Made by a program: the position numbers and the translations under genes | In this document: one piece after another, positions 1-12,166 of the stretch | Numbering within the stretch: position 1 is the stretch's first letter | Layout of the letters: every line of letters begins with the position of its first letter | DNA from: Beroe ovata | Taxonomy: Eukaryota > Ctenophora > Nuda > Beroida > Beroidae | DNA length: 64,000 nt | Reading direction: 5' to 3' | NCBI GenBank assembly: GCA_946803715.1 | Contig: CAMPET010000043.1 | Location: 32,999-96,998, forward strand | The notes under the pieces: generated by a model | What the model was told of the DNA's origin: nothing | What the model saw: the letters and a program-made list of their open reading frames with translations, nothing else | Databases searched by the model: none

Positions 1-300
1 GTAATATGACAGAATATGTTTTAATTCTGATAATTGATATGTTGTTGAGTCAAATTCTCTGTACAGTTTTGAATAGGTTAATTCTTTTCGTGAACTGTAA
101 TTTATGCTTTCTTTAGATTGCACTAATCAACTAGTTTAGTTTGGGCAGGTATTTTACATCAAATCTCATCTGATTTTTTGAATTTGTTACTTAACATAGG
201 CCATTTCCTGCAGAACCACTCAAATATTCTAAAGATAACATCTTGGATTTCATAACTGTATCACTGAATTGTTCACGTGTAAGACCGCAATATTTTCAGC

Positions 301-3300
301 ATGTTGTCCCTCAGCTTAGAGAACAGTGTGAAGTCAGAGAAGCAGGTCTATTGCTGTGCGATTAGTGCAGATGGGACAATAGCAGCAGGTAACTCTAATG
401 TATGATTGCTGAGTTAGGGAGTGAGCACTGTAGTACAGCAGTAGTGGTTCAGACTATAATGAGTTCTCTTTGTTTTGATCACTAACGTCGATTGTCGAGT
501 CCATTATTATTTATGTTATCTTCGCTATTATTGACATACGCAATTTCTCGAGTTGAATATTAGCTGAATATTCTGATCATCGCTGATCATCATAGACCAA
601 GAGTTTAACTATGATTCACAATATAGGAAGTTCTGGAGGTGGAACTACGTTTCTCCACTCGGATGGGAAGAAAACACTCCAATCACACAAATACCCGGTG
701 ACGGCAGTGTGTTTCACTGACAAGTACCTGATTACTGCGAGTTCGGATCACAGTATCATACTTCACGATCATAGAACAGGTCTGTTATTATGGTTAATGT
801 CGCGGTTGTGTGGCCGTTATAGCTGTGTGGCGTTATAGCTGTCTTATCGCGGTCGTAAATTGTTCGTACGGCATGATTCATACGGCAACATTCTTCCATG
901 CTCCAAATTGTGTCACTTTATGATATGATAAACCTTTCATTGTTCAAACTGTCTCTATGATCATCTTGTGTCCAGGTGAAGTGAAAGAGAAGTTGATGGT
1001 ACACAAGGGTCCAGTTCGGTGTCTGTGTGTCAGCAGGGACGGCTCTCTCCTGATCAGCGGATCGAGTGACCAGAGCATCTGTATCACTAGCATCCTCGAA
1101 AGTCCGAGTAGTGTACTACGACACCTCAAATTGTCCGAGAGTGACTCAGGTAGTAAAGAATGTTTGTTTCTCATCTCAAAATTAGTCGGGATTTCAAATA
1201 TAATGGTGCGAGAATGAATTGCTTATATTCAACATTTCATTTTGTTATCTCATGCTGTCTCGAAGGAAATAAAATCCTGCAGGAATGCTGTCGGGCGTAT
1301 GTGTCAGCCAGGACAGTTCGCTGATCGTTAGCACTGCCACCAGTGGTACCATCTTCCTGCATGACATTAACACCGTCAAACCGAAGCGGTGTCAATACGA
1401 CTGTCACGAGATGGGTGTCAACGGCTGTGATATCACCACCCACGAGGATAGGAATCTCCTCTGTACTGTGGGTGGGTAACTGAACCTCATTCGGTCATAG
1501 CAGCTTCACTACCTATCTTGACACTTTTTTACACTATTTGACACTATTTTCGGGAATGGGACAGATTAATGAATATCCGATCATTCTAAAACTGTATAAC
1601 CCAGGAGCCGACTATCTTGCCAAGCTGTGGTTTGTGGAGGACAACTTCACTCTAACCCCACATATGACACTTTCCGGACATACTGGCCAGGTGTTGTGTA
1701 CCAAGTTCCATGTCATACCCGACGGTAGAATGACTATTTTCACGGGTTAGTTTTCGTGAGTAATGTACGTCAGCGGCTCCGTGCGAACTGAGTTATTGAC
1801 GAGTTGCTCCTTACTGGTTTACAGGTTCAGTGGACAAGACTGTCAGTATTTGGGACATGGAGACGGGAGATAGGCTTCATCAGGCAATATGCCACACTAG
1901 TTTTGTCTACGGTCTATCTGTTCATGGTATGTTTTAATGATTTCTTGTGATCTTTATCCGTCCAAAGGTTAACGACACTGCTATTACACATGACTTGATA
2001 CTAGTATTATTATAAGCTCTCCTATAAGCAGTAACCTCTCCTATACGCACTTATAGATATAAGTAAGCACTCCTGGATTAATGAATTACAGATGACAAGG
2101 TTGTGACGTGTAGTTCTGATAAGACGGTCAAGGTATGGGCAATATGCTCCGGAAAAGTCAAGACAATAAACGTCATTCCCTTGGCCACAAGAGACAAGCT
2201 GTCTGATTGGTCCAATCAACAGGTCATTAGAGGTTTGGATGTGACATACTCAATTCAGATATCGGTAAAGAGACAGATTGAGGAGGACTGATTTGTCTGG
2301 GTGGCTTCTTCGAAACATCAGTACTGCAATTATTTTGCTCCGTGCCGGAAAGAACCCCGTTGCTTATCACCAACTCATCGTTTTACAGGTCCTTCACTGG
2401 CTCCAAAGACTACTTCCTGACGCGACAAACACAGACTTAGCAGGATGTGATTTGGCTGACGAGGGTAAGTACCATCACGTTGCACGTGACAATAGCACGT
2501 GTCACGGTCACGTGTTGTTGTTACAATAGAAAAGTGGAGTATTTCGGCCATTGTTCCATGAAAATTCCTTTCAAGAAGTTGTCTTTCTCGGTGTACCGTA
2601 GGTTTACATCATTTGTTCGGACTGTATACTATGCAGTCCCAACAACACTATACAGTGTATAGTAGCAGGGTGAAGTGAGTGGAAACCTGCACAATGTACT
2701 TACAGTAATTGTATTTCTTAATGATTTCTCATACAGTGGTTTTATTCATGGTAACTGGTAAGCACAGTTTTTCCTATACACTCTGTAGTCTGTATCCTTC
2801 AATTTTTACAATTAAGGGACAAGGAGAAGGTCTTTTAATAATGAAGCAAGAACTTGATTGAGCTTTGTGTGATTAATTAATTGGTTGCAGTCGCGCGTGA
2901 CTAGATTTTCAGCAATTAATCGCAGGAAAAGGTCTGAATAATGCCAATTAGTAATGGATTATGTCTGAATAATACCAATCTAATTATTACCTATAGTAAT
3001 CAGCTGTTCATTGATTTCAAGACTGATCGGTGCTTGTTCCATGTCAACTGCCCAAGTAGTTTGCGTGTGATTGTTGTCTTGTTCCATGTCAACTGCCCGT
3101 TCCAGCAGAGTGGTTTGTGTCTTGTGGTGTGATTGTTGGATCTGGGTAGTGGGTAACGTCATCCTGCACAGCACACTCTCGGCTGTATTAAAGTGCGATG
3201 AAATGTCGGAGTTTATGCATACAAGTAATTATATCATATTTCCTACAATTCTGTCAGTGCCTACAGCCGTGTGGAATAATCTAGAATTGGTAGACCTGTC

Positions 3301-6300
3301 AACGCGCCATTGAACAGTATTCTCTTCTTACCCAAATGTCCTATCACATTGTACTAGGTATAGGACTGATATTTCTATATTGTCGTTACTACTTTACTTG
3401 CTGATTGCGTATTTCATGAACATCTATAGAGCTTGGGCTGGACATGATATTTATCGTTTTAAAATGCAAGCGACTTGCGTAATCATTTGTCGATTATAAG
3501 TGTCTTGATACATTATTCATGCTGAAATATCGCCTGAATTCCTTGTACAAGGATATCCCAATGAATACATTCTTGCTGCGAGACCGATGATATCCCGTCT
3601 TCGCCTTCCTCAGAATTCAGTTGCATTGAGCAGTACCTATTTGCACACACGCTCCGAACAGAAATGTGCAGTTTACTTAGAGAATCATTAAATATTCGAA
3701 GGTTCCATGAAGAAGTATGGGCCATAAGTTGGCCCGTTTTCCAAGGCACAAACACGCCGACATAAGCACTGATGACGAGTTGTCGTGCTGCACACCGGTC
3801 AAGAGTGACCACTGATATGCTCAAAGAGGTCAGATAAGAGACTCATTGTTCATTCAGCCATTCCTAAATCCATGTGACCAGCTTTTATTGCATTACACTA
3901 CCTAATCGTTACCTTGATAATCGTTGAGATATCCTAGTGTTTAGTAGACGAAGAGAGCTTTTGTTTACTTTCCTCTACTTTGTTTCAGCTGTGCAAGATT
4001 ATTACCTATGCAATGGGTAGTACCTACCTTTGCTACGAGCATAGAGGCCAGAGCAAACAATAATCTAGCGTACTACAAGCATTTAAATTAGAGATAGAGC
4101 AATGAAAAGATGGATAAAATTTTGCATTTTGATGGTTATAAGTTAATAATACAATTAATTCATACTATACTCACGTCACGGTAATTTTACTGGTTTATTA
4201 GTGTACTCCAATTAATACTCAAATAACATAATGAGTGTGTGTTTGTTTTACCACTTCATTTGCACTCCTCAGTCCTCATCTACCAGATTTCAATACATTG
4301 CTCAACCATCTGACTGCCCAACGTCTTTCAACAAATTTTCTTGGTATTCTTGCAACCTTGGTTTTAAATGAGGATATGTTTGGGCAAACTGTAACTAACG
4401 ATAAAATTTTGAGCAGGAAGGTACTACACCATGAAAAAAAGATAAGTTTCAATCAATAAGTGAAAGTTTATAGTAGCAAAAGAGCCGAATATGAGATGCG
4501 AAATAATTGTAAAGTTTCGTTGCCCCTCTGCTCACCCCCTCGGCATTTCGAACGAGTCTTCAAACGTTTCTCTATTTCAATCAGAAACGTGCAAAAAAGT
4601 AAAGGAAACGAGTCTTCAAACGTGTCTCTATTTTATTCAAAAACGTGCGAAGAAGTATCGAAAGGTAAACTTATCGCTCCTTTTACTAGAAGGTATCTTT
4701 AGTACGTTCATGAAAAGAATATTGTGAATAAAAACATTAAAGTATAAACTATAAGAGCACTCATGGCTTATAACACGTTAAACAGAGCTAATCTAGCTGA
4801 ATTGGGGATAAGGGAATCGAGGGTCAGTAAAGTTGGTGTAGTTCATAAGGGTAAAGTCCGGCTTGAATATCTGATAGAGTTTGTCAATGAGGGTCGGATC
4901 TAGTTGTGGGAGCCACTCCTTGGCATTGATCGTTGAGGTTTGCGTTAGTGCACTTGTTCCATCATAGGACTGAGGGAGAGAGGTTTCGACTTTTAATGCC
5001 CGGAAAATTACCTCACTGTACTCCTGTGCATACTCCAGGGGGACAATGTAATCGTAGGAAGTGTTGTGCAGGCACATGACACTAGTTTGGGGCATAAAGT
5101 GTGGCTCCACATCGCCTTCATGTGCAGCTACCCATGCTGCAAATTCATTGAACGTTGGTATCGACTTACGGTTTGGCTTTATCCCACGTATTTCACTCAA
5201 TATTCCTGCGCACTCCTTTGCAAATTTGACTTTCCAACAGTAAACTATCTTCTGGTTATAACCCGAAACCATTCGGGTCCATGGGTTTCGGATTGTTGTG
5301 AACCGAAAGGCATTTTCCTGCACCGACTTTGAAGTGTGTAGTTTGTTTATAAGATACTTGTTGGCTAAGTCGTGATAAGATTTATGTTCTTTCCTGGTGG
5401 AACTTATGTCTTGGATATCATTATTTGCGAGGAGAAGGGCCTCCTTCCAATTGGAGTTACCGGCTTTCGGTACTGCTCTAAACAGTGTGTTTATGTTCGC
5501 GAAATAGTGTTGGCGATCCCTGCAAGAAACTTCGATATGTTTCCCAACTCTCCTAAACTCTTCAACCCGTGATTTCACCGTTGCCTGCAAACGATTGATC
5601 GCCTTTTCCGTCATAGGCCTGACTCGAGTTGTTGTTATATTGTTGCTGCGTGGAGTGGTTACATTCTCCATTATAGGAGAGGGATTGAGGTTGCTGCTAC
5701 TCATCTGATTGTAATCACGCATAACCAAGAGAAGGATGGTAACCATGACAATTAACGCGACACTCCCAACTAGCGATCTGCAGGATAGTATTGCACTCAA
5801 TGAGGACATCTTATTATCCTGGGCAGAAAACTTGTTTCAAACTTCGTGAAATGGAAAAGAGAGAGGAGCTAGCTAAACTTGAAAATTCGGAGTGGAAAGA
5901 GACGATCTACGAAGAATAAAATTTCGAGCTGTAACCACACTGTGCGCCTGGTGTGTACATGTTCTTGAACATGCTTGTGGGAATCTCATTGATAAGCAGC
6001 AGTTTGCGAATTTGTTATTAAATTATTAAAGACGGGTGTCTTCTCATGTATGGAGCATTTCTTGTCATATTTTGATGCTCCATTTTCAAGTCATATGTTT
6101 CGACCAACTGTTGAGATATTTACCAGGTCAAGTTTCGACCTCCCAATCCCATTAGTAGAATAGCTAAACAATAATTGAATATAGCGCCACGTTTTCATAT
6201 GAGGATTGAAGTTACCAAAATAAAATGACGTTTTGTCCACCTATCATCTAGGAAATCATGATAGCATGTAGGTAGGTACATTTACATCAAACAGTGGCGA

Positions 6301-7223
6301 TGTCCTCATTGATTTTAATCGCTTACTTCACTGTTGTCACCATCTCTATTACTGTCTTGATCACTGAAAGAAGGCCGCTCACCGCTGTTGTAATACGGTA
6401 ATCATGTCTACTCTAATCGGTGATTATAACAAATTGTTGGTCTCCTTCAATTAGTTGTAATCATCGCTTTCCTGATTTGTAGCGAGTTATCTGAGTAGGT
6501 AGTTACAATTTTGAATGGAAGTCATACACTCAGTAATAGTTCTACTTATGCTATTCCAAAACCAGCACATCGATAATTGATAAGTTGACATAATTTAAAT
6601 CAAGACTTAACCCGATTGATTGGTACAGTCCTTGTTGCAGTCGACCCTCTAAAACCTTGTGATGCATTTTAGCGCCTCACTCGCAGATCTATTCCACCCA
6701 CACAACTTCAGATATCAACGAGCTGGTTGATAAGATTGGTGGAAGTGACGGTGGTAAAACACGGATAAGACAGTCTATTCTGCTGCTTCGCGCGTTTGAC
6801 GGTATCCCTCCAGAGTTCTTGTGTCCAGTGTCCATGGAGATAATGAGAGGTTAATTATTATAGTGGTTAAGCTAATTGGTCATAAATTTACTTAATTCAC
6901 ATCTTATGTAACCCAAGAACTGAAAAACTTGGAATTTTTGCTCAATTTGCGACATTTTCATCATAGTCCAGCTTCATTGATCATCCCAAACAAATTATCT
7001 CAAATAAAGAACTCGATAAATTGATGGTCGTTACAACATCGCAATCCCTACAGATCCCGTTGTAACGAATGATGGGCACACGTACGAACGTGCAAACATA
7101 ACCGAGTGGCTCTCAACGGGGCACAACACGTCACCGTTCACTAACACGACGTTATCAACCAGGTCGTTGATATCTAATCATAACCTACGTAACCTAATTG
7201 AGACTGTTTTCTTTTTGAAATAA
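301..7223 (+). CDS. WDSUB1: WDSUB1-like WD40-SAM-U-box protein (putative E3 ubiquitin ligase)
   Basis: Ten exons splice in one open frame: 301-388, 627-779, 976-1149, 1283-1471, 1605-1745, 1825-1926, 2092-2222, 2389-2464, 6673-6849, 7054-7223. Their sum is 466 codons plus stop, against about 476 residues in human WDSUB1. Exons 1-7 carry WD40 repeats (for example SSDHSIILHDH, GSSDQSICI, SVDKTVSIWD, SSDKTVKVWA). Exons 7-9 give a diverged SAM domain beginning WSNQQVLHWLQ across a phase-0 junction. Exons 9-10 give a U-box (IPPEFLCPVSMEIMRDPVV, then DGHTYERANITEWL). The domain order is specific to WDSUB1. A U-box normally recruits E2 enzymes, and WD40 and SAM domains bind partners; substrates are unknown. 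The eighth intron (2465-6672) is very large for this locus and contains an antisense gene. Start chosen because ATG 301 opens directly into the first WD repeat. The exon 7 donor (CAG|gtcatt) is weak and is the least certain junction. Confidence 0.9.
3038..3125. repeat. Short imperfect tandem duplication in WDSUB1 intron
   Basis: The string CTTGTTCCATGTCAACTGCC occurs twice about 45 bp apart, and the flanking GTTTG(C/T)GT...GTGTGATTGTTG motif is duplicated too. This looks like replication slippage. The rest of the intron from 2465 to 4550 shows no gene I can support. Confidence 0.55.
4551..4665. repeat. Two-copy 56-bp tandem repeat
   Basis: Two adjacent units of about 56 bp start at 4551 and 4607. 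Both begin AACGAGTCTTCAAACGT and share a CTCTATTT and AAACGTGC core. They lie in the WDSUB1 intron just downstream of the antisense sulfotransferase stop. Short reading frames here are products of the repeat, not genes. Confidence 0.6.
4793..5809 (-). CDS. Carbohydrate sulfotransferase (HNK-1ST/CHST8-14-type), nested antisense
   Basis: A single exon encodes 338 residues, transcribed opposite to and inside the big WDSUB1 intron. Residues about 13-30 (SLVGSVALIVMVTILLLV) form a type II signal anchor, and a Ser/Asn/Thr-rich stem follows. At 115-122, KAGNSNWK matches the 5'-phosphosulfate-binding loop of PAPS-dependent sulfotransferases (family pattern PKVACTNWK). RNPWTRMVSGY at about 174-184 matches the 3'-phosphate site (RDPFERLVSAY type). 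A segment near 231-259 with PHFMPQ, Cys and YDYIVPLE matches the family's PQ...C...YD motif. The enzyme would transfer sulfate from PAPS to a glycan in the Golgi lumen; the acceptor sugar cannot be told. The length is normal for the family. The absence of introns in an intron-rich neighbourhood is compatible with retroposition, although intronless members are common. Confidence 0.85.
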   Translation of the reverse strand: MSSLSAILSCRSLVGSVALIVMVTILLLVMRDYNQMSSSNLNPSPIMENVTTPRSNNITTTRVRPMTEKAINRLQATVKSRVEEFRRVGKHIEVSCRDRQHYFANINTLFRAVPKAGNSNWKEALLLANNDIQDISSTRKEHKSYHDLANKYLINKLHTSKSVQENAFRFTTIRNPWTRMVSGYNQKIVYCWKVKFAKECAGILSEIRGIKPNRKSIPTFNEFAAWVAAHEGDVEPHFMPQTSVMCLHNTSYDYIVPLEYAQEYSEVIFRALKVETSLPQSYDGTSALTQTSTINAKEWLPQLDPTLIDKLYQIFKPDFTLMNYTNFTDPRFPYPQFS

Positions 7224-7310
7224 ATAGAGTATCATGTATATAGTGAGTTTCTTTCAGATCTTTGTTTTTGTCGATAGTGCTAAGATTTTTATGATTAATT
7301 GTAGGCTATT

Positions 7311-7514
7311 CTTCGGCAACTTGTGCCAGTGTCGATACAACAATAAGGCAGCATTGAGGCAATAACAAGGCAACAAGAATGCAACAAACGACTTAAATGT
7401 AGACAACAATACTGCAACAATAAGACAAGAATGAGGCAACAATAACGCAACGATTTACTTGGCTTATTGTTGCGTTATTGTTGCGTTATTGCTGCATCGA
7501 CACCGGTACAAGTT
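7311..7514. repeat. Small foldback (inverted-repeat) element
   Basis: The left arm near 7311-7352 contains CAACTTGTGCCAGTGTCGAT. The right arm near 7484-7514 contains its near-exact complement (ATCGACACCGGTACAAGTT). Between them lie A/C-rich runs of the CAACAATAA(G/C)GC type, then their complement (TTGTTGCGTTATTGTTGCG). This is typical of a small MITE-like foldback, and the frame read across it on the minus strand is a by-product. The remainder of 7224-8300 shows no gene. Confidence 0.6.
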
Positions 7515-8319
7515 CTTCTTTAATTCTTTGGCACCTAGAGAGGTATATGTGTAAAGTTTATACATGTAGATGATAGTGAGTGTGGTCCAATCTTGCTATT
7601 TGAATATTTAATCGCTTTCATCTCTAAACAAACGATGGACAACTGTATTATCGTCCTTCGTAATTGCTCCATTTGAGATGTACAGATTTCTCCCTTTTCA
7701 GTTCAATTTGTTTGGATTAAGGATTTTCCCTTCGACAGTAAATTCTTCTTAAGATTCGATGATAATATAGATATTTAGGCAACATTTAAATGATTGTGTG
7801 ATTAAGTATGATAATTTTTTCGATCCGATTTTTTATCCTGTGGATTCTGTAGTCAGTTGTTATCGAATGCATAAATTATTCGATTTTCAACATTTTATGA
7901 CCTTGTAAGTTCCTCTATTTGATATAGAGCTCTGTCTGAATATCTGATTTTGAAACAACTTTTCTGATTCCAACACGTAGCAGCATAATATTTGCATTTA
8001 AGGCACTTTATTGCTAGTTTTCGTGAGTTTCAGATGATGGGCTGTGCGCGGTACGCACGTTTATGCCAGAGTTTATAGAAATAAGGTGATTGTATTTAGA
8101 TATTTTTTAAGTTCTAAAAACACCGGATAACAATAGTCAATACTTTACGGTTTACAATACTAACTCCTGTTATTTTCTAGCTTGTTTATGTTCAATCGAC
8201 ATGTTAGATGTACCTACCGGCTGATAAGTCATGGAAAATGGTGAGTTGAATGACCACAACCATCACTCTTCTTCGAGTGACATAATAATCAGCTTTCTTT
8301 ACCTTTGAGTCTATTTCAG

Positions 8320-9505
8320 TGTATCACGAAACATATCTGTTCTGAGACCTAGCATTGACGACGAGACTTCAGCCCGCAACTTTGTCAACGGGTTGAGTTG
8401 CAGTGAGCGGGAGTTGATACAACATGCGATAGTTGAAGAAAGTGGGCTGGGGAATGGGACTGGGGAACTGAACAGAAAACTTCTAGCTTGGGAGGCGCTG
8501 TATGCAGGGTAAGTTATGGATATATGATGGATTGGGGACAATCAATGGACGGTAATTGCTCTTGAACTCATTCCTTTTTTCAGAGTTCCCTTCCTAGGAT
8601 TCGGCTTCCTTGACAACACTATTATGCTCTCCGCTGGAGAGTATATCGACATCTCCCTTGGATCAACGCTAGGTTCAAATAATACTGATATGTTGTATAG
8701 AATCTCTTCTAGTACATGAATAATTCTCGAAGTTCCAATAGAGAATGGTACTCTTGGGGAGGGGTCCCAAATGTTTTTGATCACGTGACAGTGTTACTGC
8801 ATTTTCATTGGTCGTGTCCATATCTTCATTTGTCAATTGCTGTCATGGGACTGTTCCCCAATAATACCATTACGTTATGATAAAAACCCAGGTATGTCAA
8901 CCCTTGCCGCGGCTGCCATGGGAAACTTGATCTCTGATGTAGCTGGCATAGGAACTGCAGGTAATTCGCCATTTCTCTCCTGAATTCTAATTTGTACTCC
9001 ATCGTGTTATCCATGATGCATTTTAACTTAAGGATTTAATTCTATGAACCTCGTTTTTAGGGACCGTGGAACGCCGTGTCAAGAAGATTCTCGGTCGGAC
9101 ATCAGTTCTAACTGCACGACAGAGGGAGTCAGCTCAAGCTCACAGGTCTCTGCCCTGACTATAATATCACAACCGAAACACCATCATTCTATTTACTTCT
9201 GCAATTTATAGGCAGCAAAACATACTATGTGAGGGCTCATAGTGCCTTTCAATATTGCTGCCAGGTTATATAGCACTGACATCAAATAGATGTTATAAAT
9301 TCAGAGCGATGTACCATAATTCAACTCAATTATTACGAATGATAACAGGTGGACGTTTGCCGGAAGGTGTTTCGGTATCGGGATAGGTTGTGTTCTCGGA
9401 ATGTGGCCTCTTCTTCTGGTGACTGAGGAGGACGAGGAGAAGGACGGGGAGAAGGACGGGGAGAAGGACGGGAAGGGTGAGGGTAGTGATTGTGGAACTT
9501 CATGA
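8320..9505 (+). CDS. TMEM65: TMEM65-like mitochondrial inner-membrane protein (5' end not found)
   Basis: Five exons join in frame: 8320-8508, 8584-8672, 8892-8960, 9061-9145, 9349-9505. Diagnostic TMEM65 stretches are SARNFVNGLS...ERELI near the start, VPFLGFGFLDNTIML, the Gly/Ala-rich helix MSTLAAAAMGNLISD, and the last helix FGIGIGCVLGMWPLL. Family members are small mitochondrial inner-membrane proteins linked in recent work to mitochondrial Na+/Ca2+ exchange. About 195 residues are recovered, against roughly 240 in human. The missing part is the N-terminus that should hold the mitochondrial presequence. A candidate first exon at 8231 (ATGGAAAATG|gtgagt) has the wrong phase, so the true first exon is undetermined. 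The C-terminus is unusual: three tandem EKDG repeats encoded by a perfect 12-bp DNA repeat at about 9436-9473 extend an acidic tail. Confidence 0.82.
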
Positions 9506-9945
9506 CATCTTCAGTCTAGGATTATCATTTATAATAGCTGTGAGTGCGTGACGACCAAATTGATTCTTGATGTGTATTTATTGGAGCGTAATCTTTTAAT
9601 CTGTTTTCTGTTTTGGAGCAATATTATAATTCTATCCGATGATTTCGTTTGCACCGAACCTTAGTGTTATGAACCTGCAAAGAGTATTGTGGCTCAGGTG
9701 CATCTGTTAAGTGCTAAAACGAGCTTAACTTTATATCTTTAATGAAATTTTTAATAGAATTCTAGAACGTACAGGTGCGATTGATATGTTTTATTTGCTG
9801 TAAATTAATTTCTTGCTGTTCGGGATATATATTTTACGAAATATGCTGGCCTTGAATCACATGATGATGATAAATGATGAAATGGATTTTAACATTTTGG
9901 ACTATTTCTCAACCAGTAAAACTAACACAGTTTAAGCACGCAAAT

Positions 9946-11975
9946 ATGACCTGGTCTCGACCTCGGCTCTGTTTTGGATCTCTGGTAGCTGGAAGTTTCA
10001 TCCCCGTTCCACAACCTCGTCCGCGAGAAGAACCGACCCAATTCGCAGTGTTTGAGGACGCTATCATCACCACAGAGAACATGATTTCCAGAGCCATGGT
10101 GTCACACAACATCCCTGGAGCGTGCTGTGTGGTGAAAGTAAACGGGAGGACAGTGATGAGAACGGGATTCGGATATTCTGATGTGGAGAATCTTGTGCCA
10201 TTTTCTAGCAGGACTTCCATGCGAATAGCCAGCATTAGTAAGGTGATTACCGCTATGATAACGCTACGTTTGGTGGAAGAGGGTGTGGTCAAGTTGGATG
10301 AACCTCTGGGTGGTTTCCTAGCAACGCACGGCCTGTCATTGTCACGTGATGGGCGTGTCGAGGAGGGCGTGACAGTCAGACAACTCCTCAATCACACTGC
10401 CGGTGTAAGGCATTATCGCACCAACAAAGATGGTGAGACATACTGCTTTTCATCTTCAATCACTCAGTAGTTGGGTAGTTTGAAATTGAACCAGAAACCC
10501 GTATTTTCGTTGCTAAAACTTGTCATTACCCTCAGGAGAAACGGGTGACTCAGCGAGTGACGAATTTTACTCCTTCGTCAATTATCCTACCGTATCAGAT
10601 TCCCTTGAAATGTTCATCAGAGATGACCTAGCGAGTGAGCCCGGGACGAACTTCAACTACACCACCTTCGGCTACAGCTTACTCAGTTTCATCTTGGAGA
10701 AAGCTTCCGAGAAAGATTTTGAGAAGTTGGTGTCCGAGTTTAAGTCCGACCTAGGTCTTCGGAGTCTCTTATTCGATAGAGGGAGTGCAATAATTCCCCA
10801 TCGATGTAGATACTACTCTAGAGCAGAGAATGGAGCTTTACAGGTCCATACAGAGAGTAAGAGGACGATTTTCATTCTTTATTGCTACTCAAATTTTCCA
10901 TGATTTTGCTTGATGAAATGTTGCATTGTATTTGTAATATATAATTCCCTATATATACGTGTTATTGACTACACGTGCAGGTGCACCCCACTCTTCTAGT
11001 TCTACTCATGACCACCCCACCCTCAGAATACCCCTGCTGTAGACCTATCCTGTAAGTGGGCAGGGGGTGGACTCGTCAGTAACGCTGAGGATATTGCTAA
11101 ACTCGGAGACGTCCTCCTATTCCTCCTGCAAGACCGAGGAGGGCAGGAGGAGAAGACAGTTCATGGTGAAGTGGGTACGAAGCGGAGTACGGGATATCTT
11201 AGCGTGGAATCAATCAGGAATATGACAGAATACAACCCAGGTTTTCACAGTGATTTAATTTCATGACAGTGACTGGTGCTTGTTTTAGCAGCTTCGATTC
11301 ATTTCAATCATTTTCCAGGATATTATTAGAATAGTGCAGTGCTTCTTTGATGTACATGAGTGCCAACCGGCTACCAATTCATCAAATTTCTATTACCATT
11401 CACGCTTAAAACAGTTTGTGAAGGTCCCATTCCCGCAGTCACGGTTCAGCGTAGTGGCGATGGGACTGAGGGATACTATGGTTTGGGGCTGATAACACAG
11501 CCGACAGTGTTTAAGCATGGAGGAGTCAGACAGGTACTTACTTATCAATCAATTATCATAATGATAATTAGAGAAATTTGAGTGACTGTGATCTCATCAC
11601 TGATAAGACCAAGAATGTTTCACAATCACAATTTTCTATCTGTAAAGTGGTCTGATGTTACCCCCTTACTTCCCTGCCCAGTTTCACCGTGTGACACATA
11701 CTGGGGGTGCCGTAGGTGCTTGTAGTGTTCTCATGGTCGTACCCCTCCCTCACATGGGATCACATGGACAGTGCTGTATAAAATCATCTGATGATAATCA
11801 CATGATAAGTCGCGTCACCGACAGCGAACCTACACTACGGGACAGTCGTGATGTTGCATCCACTAGTGTGTCAGGGATAACTGTGGTGCTGTTTTGTAAT
11901 CACGAGAAGGGAGGACCGGTTATCAGACTAGCGGATCAGATTGCAGCGGAGTTTATGGATAGTATGTGTATCTGA
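9946..11975 (+). CDS. LACTB: LACTB-like serine beta-lactamase-type protein
   Basis: Exons 9946-10432, 10536-10843, 11027-11240, 11439-11533 and 11682-11975 join into 465 codons plus stop. An in-frame ATG at 9874 would add 24 residues. The catalytic S-x-x-K motif of class C beta-lactamases and penicillin-binding proteins is SISK at about residues 96-99. NYTTFGYSLLS supplies the Y-containing second motif, and HTGGAVGACS in the last exon is the KTG-equivalent (HTGG) box. VDLSCKWAGGGLVS matches the LACTB-family segment KWAGGG. Human LACTB is a filament-forming mitochondrial intermembrane-space serine protease of about 547 residues. The Arg/Pro-rich N-terminus here is consistent with mitochondrial targeting, but that is inference. 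The start is uncertain between 9874 and 9946; 9946 is preferred because a positively charged leader follows at once. Confidence 0.85.
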
Positions 11976-12166
11976 TCGCATATACACACTTTGAAAAGAA
12001 TTAATGTTATGGCATTATGGCACTATGGCAGCTCTATAGAACAGTATCGCGTCAAATACTTTAACTTTCTAGTATTTAGTGCGTGCCAGTACCACGAGAT
12101 GTATCTATATCAACTGATAATCGGAAAGTTAACATCTGCGATGAAATTGTAGGATTTCACCCAGCA

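Noticed and set aside
3513-3824. 103-codon minus-strand frame in the WDSUB1 intron
   Set aside because: No domain, no splice context and ordinary intronic composition; likely chance.
9909-10391. 160-codon minus-strand frame opposite LACTB exon 1
   Set aside because: It is a shadow of the LACTB coding exon, whose SISK motif and splice phases are clear on the plus strand.
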